From positions 1,364,001 to 1,428,000 of the forward strand of contig NZ_CP049838.1 of the NCBI RefSeq assembly GCF_013085465.1: 64,000 nt of DNA. The letters are read 5' to 3'. Below the pieces are notes generated by a model, which saw only the letters and a list, made by a program, of their open reading frames with translations, had not been told where the DNA came from and searched no databases. Below, piece by piece: positions 8,313-15,966 of the stretch (position 1 is its first letter; each line of letters starts with the position of its first letter). Made by a program: the position numbers and the translations under genes. This stretch comes from Streptomyces asoensis. Lineage in GTDB: Bacteria > Actinomycetota > Actinomycetes > Streptomycetales > Streptomycetaceae.

Positions 8313-9401
8313 ATGACGTCTGCGGCCGACGCGGACGCGGACGCGGACGGGGAAAGACGAAACGTTTCTGACGCGGCGGGCGTGGTCGTGCTCGGGGCCT
8401 GCGCCATCTGGTCCCTGGTCACCGCCACCGTGCACGGCGGACGCCCCGAGGGTGTCCTGCTCGCGGTGCTGGCGGTGGCCGCCGGCTATGCGGCGGGGCG
8501 GATCCTCGGGGTGTTGCTGCCGGTCGCCGCGCCCTGTGCCGGGGCGCTGGCGGGGCTCGCCCTGGCGGTGGCCCGGCCCCGGCTCGCTCCGGGCCCCGAG
8601 ATCGTCGCGCCGCTGGGCCACGCCGGTGCCACCGCCGCGGTGCTGACCCTGTCGGCCGGTGCCGCGTGCTGCGCCGCCTGGGCGACGCGCGTGCCCGTGC
8701 TGCGGTTCGGGCTGTGGCTGCTCGCCGGAGGCATCGCGGTGACCGGGGCCCTCCTGGGCTCGACCACGGCCGTGGTGACCTGTTGCGTGGTGCTGCTGTG
8801 CTCCCTGGCCGCCGGCCGGATGCGCCACCGGGGGCCGGCTCTCGCGGCCCTGGCCGTGGCCGCCGTCCTGGTGACGGGCCTGATCTGGGCGGTCGCCGGG
8901 AACGCGCTGTCCGGCGGCCTCGTCGACTCGCTGACGGACCAGTTGACTCCGCACCGGGTCGATCTGTGGCGCGACGCGCTGGGCATGGCCCGTCGGGAGG
9001 CCGGCCTCGGCGTGGGCCCCGGGCGCTTCGGAGAGCTGAGCGGTACGGCGGCGCAGTCGACGCTGTCCGACGGCAAGCCGCACTCGGCGCCGCTTCAGCT
9101 GGCCGCGGAGCAGGGTGTCGTCGGTGTGCTGTTGCTCGCCGCGGCCTTCTGCTGGGTGCTGTTCGCCCTGTGGCGCGCGCCGCGCCCCACGCCGGTCGTC
9201 CTGACCGCGGGTGCCGCGCTCACGGCTCTGGCCGCCGTCGCCGCGATCGGCAACGCGCTGAGCTTCACCACGGTGTCGGTCGGCGCGGGGCTGCTGGCCG
9301 GCCTGGCCACGGCCCGACCGCTCGCCGAGGAACCCGGGGCGCCCGAGGCCCGGCCGGAGTTCGACCGGGGCATGCGCCACGACGACCGCCCGGCCGCCTG
9401 A
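8313..9401 (+). CDS. O-antigen ligase/polymerase-like membrane protein
   Basis: The 362-residue protein has about ten hydrophobic helices. Between the late helices lies an extracytoplasmic segment with the Wzy_C/O-antigen ligase pattern: an Arg and Trp in HRVDLWRDALGMA, then GLGVGPGRFGEL, then HSAPLQLAAEQGVVG. Members of this family join or polymerise lipid-linked glycans at the outer face of the membrane. The N-terminus after the start has a short Ala-Asp repeat (ADADADAD). ATG 8313 was chosen because it follows a G-rich stretch and precedes the first helix; a longer frame starting at 8154 overlaps the promoter region of lnt. No glycan cluster is nearby, so the substrate is unknown. Confidence 0.75.
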   Translation: MTSAADADADADGERRNVSDAAGVVVLGACAIWSLVTATVHGGRPEGVLLAVLAVAAGYAAGRILGVLLPVAAPCAGALAGLALAVARPRLAPGPEIVAPLGHAGATAAVLTLSAGAACCAAWATRVPVLRFGLWLLAGGIAVTGALLGSTTAVVTCCVVLLCSLAAGRMRHRGPALAALAVAAVLVTGLIWAVAGNALSGGLVDSLTDQLTPHRVDLWRDALGMARREAGLGVGPGRFGELSGTAAQSTLSDGKPHSAPLQLAAEQGVVGVLLLAAAFCWVLFALWRAPRPTPVVLTAGAALTALAAVAAIGNALSFTTVSVGAGLLAGLATARPLAEEPGAPEARPEFDRGMRHDDRPAA

Positions 9402-9426
9402 CCTCGGCGCGTACCCGGTGAGGGCT

Positions 9427-10008
9427 TCAGGGCGTGGTGCCGGGGGTGCCCGTCCGCAGCCGGTCCCGGATGACGCGCACCGCGGACTCCGCGTCGTCCA
9501 CGGTGATCGTGAACGTGTGACCGTCCCAGAGCCGCAGCACCACGCCCTCGCCACGGCGGACGACGACGGCCGTGCCCTTCTCCGGCCGCCAGCGATAGCC
9601 CCAGCCGCCCCAGTGGCGCGGTGTGACGAGCGGTTCGAAGTCGACGCCGGCGACATGGGCCAGCGGGATGCGCCGACGCGGCAGCCCGATGTGGCCGCAG
9701 CGCACTTCGAGCGACTCCTTGTCGAGCTTCAGGTCGACGTGGACGAAGGCGAGGGTGCCGAAGAGAACCAGCAACCCGGCGGCGATACAGCCGACGACGG
9801 ACATGGCGAGCGGAGCGATGCCGGACGTCCACGCGGATTCGACGGCGAGCTCGACGCCGAGCGCCATACAGGCGGCGCCGACGAGCGCCAGCACCCACTG
9901 GAACCGGTTGGTGGCGCGCCCGGTCCAGACGTCGGGATGCGGGGCTTCGGCATGCGGGACGTCGGGAAGCGGGATGCTCTCGTCGTGGGGGTGGTCCCTC
10001 ATATTCAT
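9427..10008 (-). CDS. Membrane protein with PH-like domain
   Basis: The 193-residue protein has a short charged N-terminus, two membrane helices (about 35-95, ending in LVLFGTLAFVHV) and a C-terminal beta-rich region with RRRIPLAHVAGVDFEPL and a pair of W/Y-rich strands. This layout matches the small actinobacterial proteins with a bacterial PH domain, whose function is not known. There is no clear ribosome-binding site. ATG 10008 (MNMRDH) and ATG 10002 are both possible. It lies about 25 bases from the O-antigen-ligase-like gene, in convergent orientation. Confidence 0.7.
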   Translation of the reverse strand: MNMRDHPHDESIPLPDVPHAEAPHPDVWTGRATNRFQWVLALVGAACMALGVELAVESAWTSGIAPLAMSVVGCIAAGLLVLFGTLAFVHVDLKLDKESLEVRCGHIGLPRRRIPLAHVAGVDFEPLVTPRHWGGWGYRWRPEKGTAVVVRRGEGVVLRLWDGHTFTITVDDAESAVRVIRDRLRTGTPGTTP

Positions 10009-10107
10009 GAGGTTACTCAGGTTTCGCTGCGCCGGTAGCACGTTGCGCAGGGTGACTGCTCCGCCTGGCGGCGGGCGGCCCCAAGGGGCCGGTCCCGTGT
10101 CCGTCGG

Positions 10108-10893
10108 TCACTGGGCGGGGCTGACGGCCTCCAGCAGCCGGCCTTCCGCGTAGGCCAGGGCGGGCGCCGGGAGACCGCCGGGACGGCCGCTGAGGAGAAC
10201 CGTCACGGTGCCGAGCTCCGCCGCCTCGGGTGCGGGGCGCGCGCCGATGCGGCGCAGTGCCTGCGCGGCCACGGCGCCGGCCGAGCCGTGCAGGACGAGC
10301 GGCGGCCGCTCGGGGCGCTGCACGGCGGCACGGATGCGGTCGGCGACCAGTTCGTAATGGGTGCAGCCCAGGACGACGGTCGTTACTTCCTCCGGGGTGA
10401 GGGCGGCGGCCGCGGTGATCGCGGCATCGATCGCCGCCTCGTCCGCGTGCTCGACCGCCTCCGCCAGTCCCCAGCAGGGCACCTCGGCGACCGTGACGTC
10501 TCCGGCGAAGTCCTGGATGAGGTTGCGCTGGTAGGGGCTGCCGGTGGTGGCGGGTGTGGCCCAGATCGCGACGGGGCCGCCGCCGGCCGCGGCGGGTTTG
10601 ATCGCCGGAACGGTGCCGATCACCGGGATGCCGGGTTCGAGGAGGGTCCGCAGCGCGGGCAGGGCGTGCACGGTCGCCGTGTTGCAGCCGACGATGAGGG
10701 CCTCGGGCCGGTACGCGGCGGCGGCCACGGCGACGGCCACGGCACGCTCGGTGAGGTCCTGCGGGGTGCGCGGCCCCCAGGGCATGCCGTCGGGGTCGAG
10801 GGAGAGCACGAGATCGGCGTCGGGGCGCAGGCGCCGTACCGCGGCGGTGGCCGCCAGGAGGCCGATTCCGGAGTCCATGAGCGCGATCTTCAC
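10108..10893 (-). CDS. Aspartate/glutamate racemase family protein (MurI-like)
   Basis: The 261-residue protein has the two catalytic cysteines of the cofactor-independent racemases, Cys70 in GCNTAT and Cys177 in GCTHYE, with the N-terminal acid in ALMDSGIG. Glutamate racemase supplies D-glutamate for peptidoglycan. The motif that is usually DSGVGG is here DSGIGL, and the protein stands alone rather than beside cell-division genes. It may be a second MurI-like enzyme or a racemase for another amino acid. I chose GTG 10893 (VKIALMDS), which lies directly at the first strand; the longer frame upstream runs through the divergent glycosyltransferase. Confidence 0.75.
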   Translation of the reverse strand: MKIALMDSGIGLLAATAAVRRLRPDADLVLSLDPDGMPWGPRTPQDLTERAVAVAVAAAAYRPEALIVGCNTATVHALPALRTLLEPGIPVIGTVPAIKPAAAGGGPVAIWATPATTGSPYQRNLIQDFAGDVTVAEVPCWGLAEAVEHADEAAIDAAITAAAALTPEEVTTVVLGCTHYELVADRIRAAVQRPERPPLVLHGSAGAVAAQALRRIGARPAPEAAELGTVTVLLSGRPGGLPAPALAYAEGRLLEAVSPAQ

Positions 10894-10950
10894 CCGGCCA
10901 CCATAGACGATGTGCTCTTGCGGCCCGGTGGCGTGGGGCAGACTGCGCGC

Positions 10951-12126
10951 GTGAGCGCCATCGTGTGGATCGCCGCCGTGACTCTGGCCGCCTGGCTGTG
11001 GCTGCTGCTCTGTCAGGGCTTCTTCTGGCGCACGGACGTCAGGCTGCCGGCCCGGGAGGAGCCACGGGAGTGGCCGTCCGTCTGCGTCGTCGTCCCCGCG
11101 CGCGACGAGGCGGCGGTGCTGCCCGCGAGCCTGCCCTCGCTGCTCGCGCAGGACTATCCGGGGCGGGTGGAGATCTTCCTCGTCGACGACGGCAGCTCCG
11201 ACGGCACGGGAGAACTGGCGCGCACGCTCGCCCGGCAGTGGGGCGGGCTCCCACTGACCGTGGACTCGCCGGGCGAACCTCCCGCGGGCTGGACCGGGAA
11301 GCTGTGGGCGGTGCGTCACGGCATCGGCCTGGCACGCGCGCGTGAGCCCGAGTACCTCCTCCTCACGGATGCCGACATCGCGCACGGGCCCGACAGTCTG
11401 CGGGAGCTGGTGGCGGCGGCGCGCACCGGAGGGTTCGACGTCGTCTCCCAGATGGCACGGCTGCGGGTGGAGAGCCTGTGGGAGCGGCTGGTGGTACCCG
11501 CCTTCGTCTACTTCTTCGCGCAGCTCTACCCCTTCCGGCGGATCGGCCGACGTGGGGCGCGGACGGCGGCCGCGGCGGGCGGTTGCGTCCTGTTGCGCAC
11601 CGACGCGGCCGAACGGGCGCGGATCCCGGACGCCATCCGGCACGCCGTCATCGACGACGTGGCGCTCGCGCGCGCGGTGAAGGGCGCGGGCGGCCACATC
11701 TGGCTGGGGCTGGCCGACCGCGTGGACAGCGTGCGCCCGTACCCGAGGCTGCACGATCTGTGGCGGATGGTCTCGCGCAGCGCCTACGCGCAGCTGCGGC
11801 ACAGTCCGCTCCTGCTGACCGGCACGGTGCTCGGCCTCGCGCTGGTGTACCTGGTGCCGCCGCTCGCCCTGCTCGGCGGGCTCGCCGCCGGCAGTGCGGC
11901 CACCGCGGTGTTCGGCGGTCTGGCGTGGCTGGTGATGGCGGGGACGTACGTCCCGATGCTGCGCTACTACCGTCAGCCGCTGTGGCTCGCTCCCCTGCTG
12001 CCGTTCACCGCGTTCCTCTATCTGCTGATGACGGTCGACTCCGCGGTCCAGCACTACCGGGGACACGGCGCGGCCTGGAAGGGCCGCACCTACGCCCGTC
12101 CGGACGCCGTCGCGGACGAGGGCTGA
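10951..12126 (+). CDS. Family 2 glycosyltransferase, HpnB-like membrane protein
   Basis: The 391-residue protein starts with a membrane helix, then a GT-A domain with VVVPARDEA, LLAQDYPG, FLVDDGSSDGT and the acceptor-side LLLTDADI, and ends with two or three membrane helices. The order and wording match the hopene-associated glycosyltransferase HpnB. It would transfer a sugar onto a lipid at the cytoplasmic face. No squalene-hopene cyclase or other hpn gene is visible nearby, so a hopanoid role is inference only. It is divergent from the racemase, with 57 bases between them. GTG 10951 immediately precedes the first helix; the ribosome-binding site is weak. Confidence 0.72.
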   Translation: MSAIVWIAAVTLAAWLWLLLCQGFFWRTDVRLPAREEPREWPSVCVVVPARDEAAVLPASLPSLLAQDYPGRVEIFLVDDGSSDGTGELARTLARQWGGLPLTVDSPGEPPAGWTGKLWAVRHGIGLARAREPEYLLLTDADIAHGPDSLRELVAAARTGGFDVVSQMARLRVESLWERLVVPAFVYFFAQLYPFRRIGRRGARTAAAAGGCVLLRTDAAERARIPDAIRHAVIDDVALARAVKGAGGHIWLGLADRVDSVRPYPRLHDLWRMVSRSAYAQLRHSPLLLTGTVLGLALVYLVPPLALLGGLAAGSAATAVFGGLAWLVMAGTYVPMLRYYRQPLWLAPLLPFTAFLYLLMTVDSAVQHYRGHGAAWKGRTYARPDAVADEG

Positions 12127-12154
12127 GCCGTCGTACAGGGACCCCTATATCAAA

Positions 12155-12180
12155 AGAGGCCCCCGACCACAGGGGCCTCT
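12155..12180. terminator. Bidirectional rho-independent terminator
   Basis: A perfect 9-bp stem, AGAGGCCCC (12155-12163) with GGGGCCTCT (12172-12180), encloses an 8-base loop. It is flanked by AAA on the left and ATTT on the right, so it works in both directions. It lies between two convergent genes, and its right arm overlaps the TAG stop codon of the TerD protein. Confidence 0.75.
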
Positions 12181-13483
12181 ATTTGCGGCCCGGCGTCCAG
12201 TTCATGCCCCACCCGTAGGTGTGGTCGACGGTCCGCTGCGGGCTCACCCCGCGCTCGGGCACCAGGTAGCGGGCCTCGCGCTGGACGACGAGGTCACCCC
12301 CGTTGTTGGTGATCAGCGCGAGCGCGCACACGGTCGAGGGGACCGTGCACTCGTCCAGGGAGAAGTCGATCGCGGCGCCGAACTGAGGCTGAAGCGTGAC
12401 GGTGGCGTGCAGGTCGGCGAAGGAACGGGCGCCCTCGTAGATGGTCACGAAGACGAGGATGCGCCGGAAGTCGTTCTTGTGGTCGAGGTTCACGGTGAGG
12501 TTCTCACCGCTTGCCACGGCGCCGGTGCGGTCGTCGCCGTCGAGATGGATGTACGGCGGTTGGTGCAGGGCGCCGAAGGCGTTGCCGAGGGACTGGACCA
12601 CGCCCTTGCGACCGTCGGCGAGCTCGAACAGGGCGCACAGGTCGAGGTCGAGGTCGTTGTGCATGGCGACCGCGCGGCCGCGCTTGCTGCCCCACCCCGA
12701 GAACTGCTTGCGCACCTCCCAGTTCAGGTTCACGCGCAGGGCGCCCGAGGTGCCGCCCTGCTTGCTCAGGGACACCGAAGGGGCGGCCTTGGTCAGCGTC
12801 ACCTTGGTCAGCCGGACCGGCGCGACGGGCGGTATCGGCGGCGGGGGCGGCGGGGCCTGGTGGACCGGCGGGGGCACGGTGGCCGGAAAGGCGGGCATGG
12901 TCGGCGGCTGGGCCGGCGGCGCCTGACGGGTCGAGGGGGCCGGGGCGGCAGTCTGCTGTGGCTCGTCGACGGCGATCCCGAAGTCGGTGGCCAGGCCTTC
13001 GAGACCGCTGCCGTAGCCCTGGCCGACGGCCCGGAACTTCCAGGCGCCCTGGCGGCGGTAGAACTCCCCCAGCACGAAGGCCGTCTCCACCGTGGCGCCG
13101 GCGCTGTCGAACCGCGCCACGACGGTGCCCTGCGCCGCGTCCCGCACCTCGATGTAGAGGTCCGGGACCTGACCGAACGAGCCGCCGTCCGACGAGGCCG
13201 CCAGGACGATCGTCTCGATCGCGGGCTCCACGCGCGCGAGGTCGACGAGAAGACTGTCGGTCACCCGGCCTCCGGCGTCGCGCTTGCCCTCGTGGCGGAC
13301 GGCTCCGGAGGAGTGGGCCGGCTGGTTGTAGAAGACGAAGTCCGCGTCGGAACGGACCTTTCCGCCCACCAGCAGCAGTGCCGACGCGTCCGCGTCCGGA
13401 ACACCCGTTCCCGAGCGCCAGCCCAGTTCGACCCGCAGTGCCGTGGTCGGCACCGGAACATTGGACCCCTTCGACATTGACAT
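12179..13483 (-). CDS. Tandem TerD-domain protein
   Basis: The 434-residue protein has two TerD/TerA-type domains. The first (about 1-165) begins [12 protein letters not shown] and contains [11 protein letters not shown] and the acidic-rich [18 protein letters not shown] strand. A Pro/Ala-rich linker (about 175-225) leads to the second domain (about 235-430), with [15 protein letters not shown]. TerD domains bind Ca and occur in stress- and tellurite-response systems; in Streptomyces they affect differentiation and calcium homeostasis. No other ter gene is adjacent. ATG 13483 has GGGGG about 5 bases upstream. ATG 13477 is possible. The stop lies inside a terminator stem. Confidence 0.85.
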   Translation of the reverse strand: MSMSKGSNVPVPTTALRVELGWRSGTGVPDADASALLLVGGKVRSDADFVFYNQPAHSSGAVRHEGKRDAGGRVTDSLLVDLARVEPAIETIVLAASSDGGSFGQVPDLYIEVRDAAQGTVVARFDSAGATVETAFVLGEFYRRQGAWKFRAVGQGYGSGLEGLATDFGIAVDEPQQTAAPAPSTRQAPPAQPPTMPAFPATVPPPVHQAPPPPPPIPPVAPVRLTKVTLTKAAPSVSLSKQGGTSGALRVNLNWEVRKQFSGWGSKRGRAVAMHNDLDLDLCALFELADGRKGVVQSLGNAFGALHQPPYIHLDGDDRTGAVASGENLTVNLDHKNDFRRILVFVTIYEGARSFADLHATVTLQPQFGAAIDFSLDECTVPSTVCALALITNNGGDLVVQREARYLVPERGVSPQRTVDHTYGWGMNWTPGRK

Positions 13484-13649
13484 GTACGCCCCCATCGCGT
13501 GTCAGTGCACCAGGCCGCGCGCCTCGGCACCCTCAGGTTGTCTTTCCGGCCAACCTATTGCGCGGGACGGTGAACTCCCATCGGGAGCGCAGGATCAGCC
13601 CTGACCAACCGCGGGTAACCCGCTCGGAACTCGGCCTTTACACGATCGG

Positions 13650-13672
13650 AAGGACGCTCGCCGTCCTTTTTT
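13650..13672 (+). terminator. Orphan rho-independent terminator
   Basis: A 7-bp perfect stem, AAGGACG (13650-13656) with CGTCCTT (13662-13668), has a 5-base loop and runs into a T-tract ending at 13672. It reads rightward, but the nearest gene to its left is transcribed leftward. It therefore ends no annotated gene, which suggests a small untranslated transcript or a leader hairpin for the next gene. Confidence 0.6.
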
Positions 13673-13775
13673 GCCAAGTTCGCTCGCATTGGGGGTCCGA
13701 GGTCACGGCGGACACGGAAATCAACCCTCTTATCGGTCTCCCCAACCAGCACATCGTGGGCTTAACTTATGTGCC

Positions 13776-14207
13776 ATGACCTCCCCCCGCTCCACCTATG
13801 GCGGCGGCTACTACGCCTCCTTCCCGGACACTCCGATCTACGACTCGCTCGTGGCCGAGCGGGGCACCCCGCAGATCGCCCCGATCCGGGTCCCCGCCGC
13901 GTACGACATGGGCAGCAGCAACCTGCCCGCGTTGCCGTCGGCGCTGCCCGCTCTCCCGGCGGGCCCCTCGCAGTCCTACGGCTACGGCTACCCGCAGGCG
14001 CAGCAGCCCGCGCCGTTGCAGCAGGCTCCGGCGGCGTACATCCCGCCGCAGGCCGCCGCGCCGCGCGGCTACCCCGGACCCCAGGCGCAGCAGCAGCCGC
14101 GTCCGGCGGGCCCCGGCACGGGATACGACGCCATGCGCCCGGCCGCTCCCCGGCCCGCCGCGCCCCAGTACCAGGACCCGTACAACCAGCAGTACCGGGG
14201 CTACTGA
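13776..14207 (+). CDS. Tyr/Pro/Gln-rich small protein (DUF6643-like)
   Basis: The 143-residue product starts MTSPRSTYGGGYYASF and has a conserved-looking N-terminal half (DTPIYDSLVAERGTPQIAPIRVP). A low-complexity tail follows, rich in Pro, Gln, Ala and Tyr with YGYGYPQAQ and QQPRPAGPG stretches, ending DPYNQQYRGY. It resembles the Streptomyces-specific DUF6643 proteins of unknown function. No signal peptide or membrane segment is seen. A TAACTTAT element lies close to the start and there is no clear ribosome-binding site, so the message may have a very short leader. Confidence 0.75.
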   Translation: MTSPRSTYGGGYYASFPDTPIYDSLVAERGTPQIAPIRVPAAYDMGSSNLPALPSALPALPAGPSQSYGYGYPQAQQPAPLQQAPAAYIPPQAAAPRGYPGPQAQQQPRPAGPGTGYDAMRPAAPRPAAPQYQDPYNQQYRGY

Positions 14208-14246
14208 GCCCACGGGGTTGTCGGTGCCACCTGGCAGGATGACCCC

Positions 14247-15071
14247 ATGGGGCATGTGCAGCTGCTGTCGATTCACGTCCATCCGGTCAAGGCGTTCCGG
14301 GGCCAGGCACCCCGGGAGGCCGTCGTTGAGCCCTGGGGGCTGGCCGGGGACCGACGCTGGGCGCTGATCGACGACGGGGGAAAGGTCGTCACACAACGTC
14401 AGCAGCCGCGCCTCGCGCTGGCCGCCGCCGAGCTTCTGCCCGGCGGCGGTGTCCGTCTGTCCGCGCCCGGTCTGGAGCCGCTGACCGTGCCGGTGCCCGA
14501 GCCGGTGGGCACGGTGTCGATGGAGATCTTCCGTGACAAGGTGGAGGGGGTCCTCGCCGACGACACCGCGCACGCCTGGTGCAGCGCCCACCTCGGCGCC
14601 GACGTGCGGCTGGTGCACATGGACGACCCCGCGACCCGCCGGCCCGTCGACCCCGGGTATGCGCGGCCCGGCGAGACCGTCACCTTCGCCGACGGATATC
14701 CGCTGCTGGCCACCACGACCGCTTCCCTCGACGCCCTCAACTCGCTGATCGCCCAGGGCGAGCACGCCGAGGAGGGCCCGCTGCCGATGAACCGTTTCCG
14801 GCCGAACCTGGTCCTGGCGGGCACCGACCCGTGGGCGGAGGACGGCTGGTCGCGCCTCACCGTCGGCGAGGTCGAGTTCCGGGTCGCCAAGCCGTGCGGT
14901 CGATGTGTCGTGACCACCACCGACCAGGACACCGCGGCACGCGGCAAGGAACCGCTCTCCACCCTGGGCCGGCATCGGCGCCTCGACGGCAAGCTGGTCT
15001 TCGGACAGAACCTGGTGCCTCTCTGTCACGGCACGATCAGAGTCGGCGATCCGGTGCGCGTCATCGCATAG
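14247..15071 (+). CDS. MOSC domain protein (mARC/YcbX-like)
   Basis: The 274-residue protein has an N-terminal MOSC beta-barrel (LLSIHVHPVKAFRG, GDRRWALIDDGG) and a C-terminal MOSC domain. The latter carries the motif PCGRCVVTT (Cys217 and Cys220) followed by DQDT, where mARC-type enzymes hold the cysteine that binds the molybdenum cofactor. These enzymes reduce N-hydroxylated compounds using an electron-donor partner. No partner ferredoxin or reductase is fused or adjacent. AGGA lies 7 bases before ATG 14247. It follows the DUF6643-like gene after 39 bases and could share its promoter. Confidence 0.87.
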   Translation: MGHVQLLSIHVHPVKAFRGQAPREAVVEPWGLAGDRRWALIDDGGKVVTQRQQPRLALAAAELLPGGGVRLSAPGLEPLTVPVPEPVGTVSMEIFRDKVEGVLADDTAHAWCSAHLGADVRLVHMDDPATRRPVDPGYARPGETVTFADGYPLLATTTASLDALNSLIAQGEHAEEGPLPMNRFRPNLVLAGTDPWAEDGWSRLTVGEVEFRVAKPCGRCVVTTTDQDTAARGKEPLSTLGRHRRLDGKLVFGQNLVPLCHGTIRVGDPVRVIA

Positions 15072-15253
15072 TTCCGGCCGAGGTCGGAGGCCCGGCGATC
15101 CACGGGAACCCCCGCCCGGCTCCGGAGCGTTGGGATTGCGTGAGAAGTTCATGAGAGGTCCCGGGCTCTGGTGATTTCGCTCTCTCTTTCCCCGGGCTCG
15201 CGCGTGAACGGCTCCGACGGGGGTTATCACGGAGCGGGAAGGGGGTGCGGGCG

Positions 15254-15859
15254 GTGCGAGCGATCGGCGGAATCTGGCGCTGGCGACACAACCCACTGCG
15301 CCGTACGACGGATCTGGTCGAGGCGTGGGTGGCCTTGTCGGCATTGCTGCTGATCCTCCTCGTCGCGCCCGTGGTGGGTTCCCTCGTCGGCGCCGTGGCG
15401 CAGGATGTCCTCCAGCAGTCGGTCCACGAGCAGCGGCAGTCCCGCCACGAGGTCACGGCCACCGTGGTGCGGAAGGTGGCCGGTTCGCCGCTGGAGGTGG
15501 ACCCGGAGACGGCCACCGGCCGGGAGACCCGCACCCGGGTCGTCGCGGACTGGACGGCGCCGGACGGCACGGCACAGCACGGCACGGTCCTGGCGGGCCT
15601 CAAGACCCCGCACATCGGCGACCACTTCGAGATATGGACGGACGGACACGGCGCTCTGGTGGCCCGCCCGCTGGACTCCGCCACGGCGACGACGCACGCC
15701 GTGCTCGCCGGCTTCGGCGCGGCCCTGCTCACCGCGGGCGCCGTCGAGGGCGGTCGGCGACTGATCGTCTGGCGCATGGTCCGTCGCCGATACGCCCGTT
15801 GGGACCAGGCCTGGGACCGGGCGGGCCCGGACTGGGGCCGCACCGGCACCGGCAGCTGA
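15254..15859 (+). CDS. Rv1733c-family membrane protein
   Basis: The 201-residue protein has the typical layout of this actinobacterial family: a basic N-terminus with WRWRHNPLRRTTD, a membrane helix (about 25-50), an extracytoplasmic loop with VTATVV and ADWTAPDGT strands, a second helix and a basic tail. Mycobacterial Rv1733c is a dormancy-regulon membrane antigen of unknown activity. GTG 15254 is preferred over GTG 15245 because AGGGGG then lies about 8 bases upstream. It precedes the beta-helix/AAA+ gene by about 107 bases on the same strand. Confidence 0.78.
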   Translation: MRAIGGIWRWRHNPLRRTTDLVEAWVALSALLLILLVAPVVGSLVGAVAQDVLQQSVHEQRQSRHEVTATVVRKVAGSPLEVDPETATGRETRTRVVADWTAPDGTAQHGTVLAGLKTPHIGDHFEIWTDGHGALVARPLDSATATTHAVLAGFGAALLTAGAVEGGRRLIVWRMVRRRYARWDQAWDRAGPDWGRTGTGS

Positions 15860-15966
15860 CGGCCTTCCGTCTCTGGTCAACCCACCACCCGCGCGCACGC
15901 TACGGTGGTCCGGCCGAACCATTCGGCATCAAGCCGCGTACCACGAGGTGGGGGCACAGCAACGCC

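Noticed and set aside
10288..10950. Long upstream extension of the glycosyltransferase frame
   Set aside because: It is antisense to the racemase gene with its two conserved cysteines, and it has no domain content.
10894..12066. Long N-terminal extension of the racemase frame
   Set aside because: It runs opposite to the glycosyltransferase gene and is low-complexity; GTG 10893 sits directly before the racemase domain.
15325..15966. N-terminal extension of the beta-helix/AAA+ protein
   Set aside because: It lies in a different frame over the Rv1733c-like gene and has no domain features; ATG 15967 begins the beta-helix.
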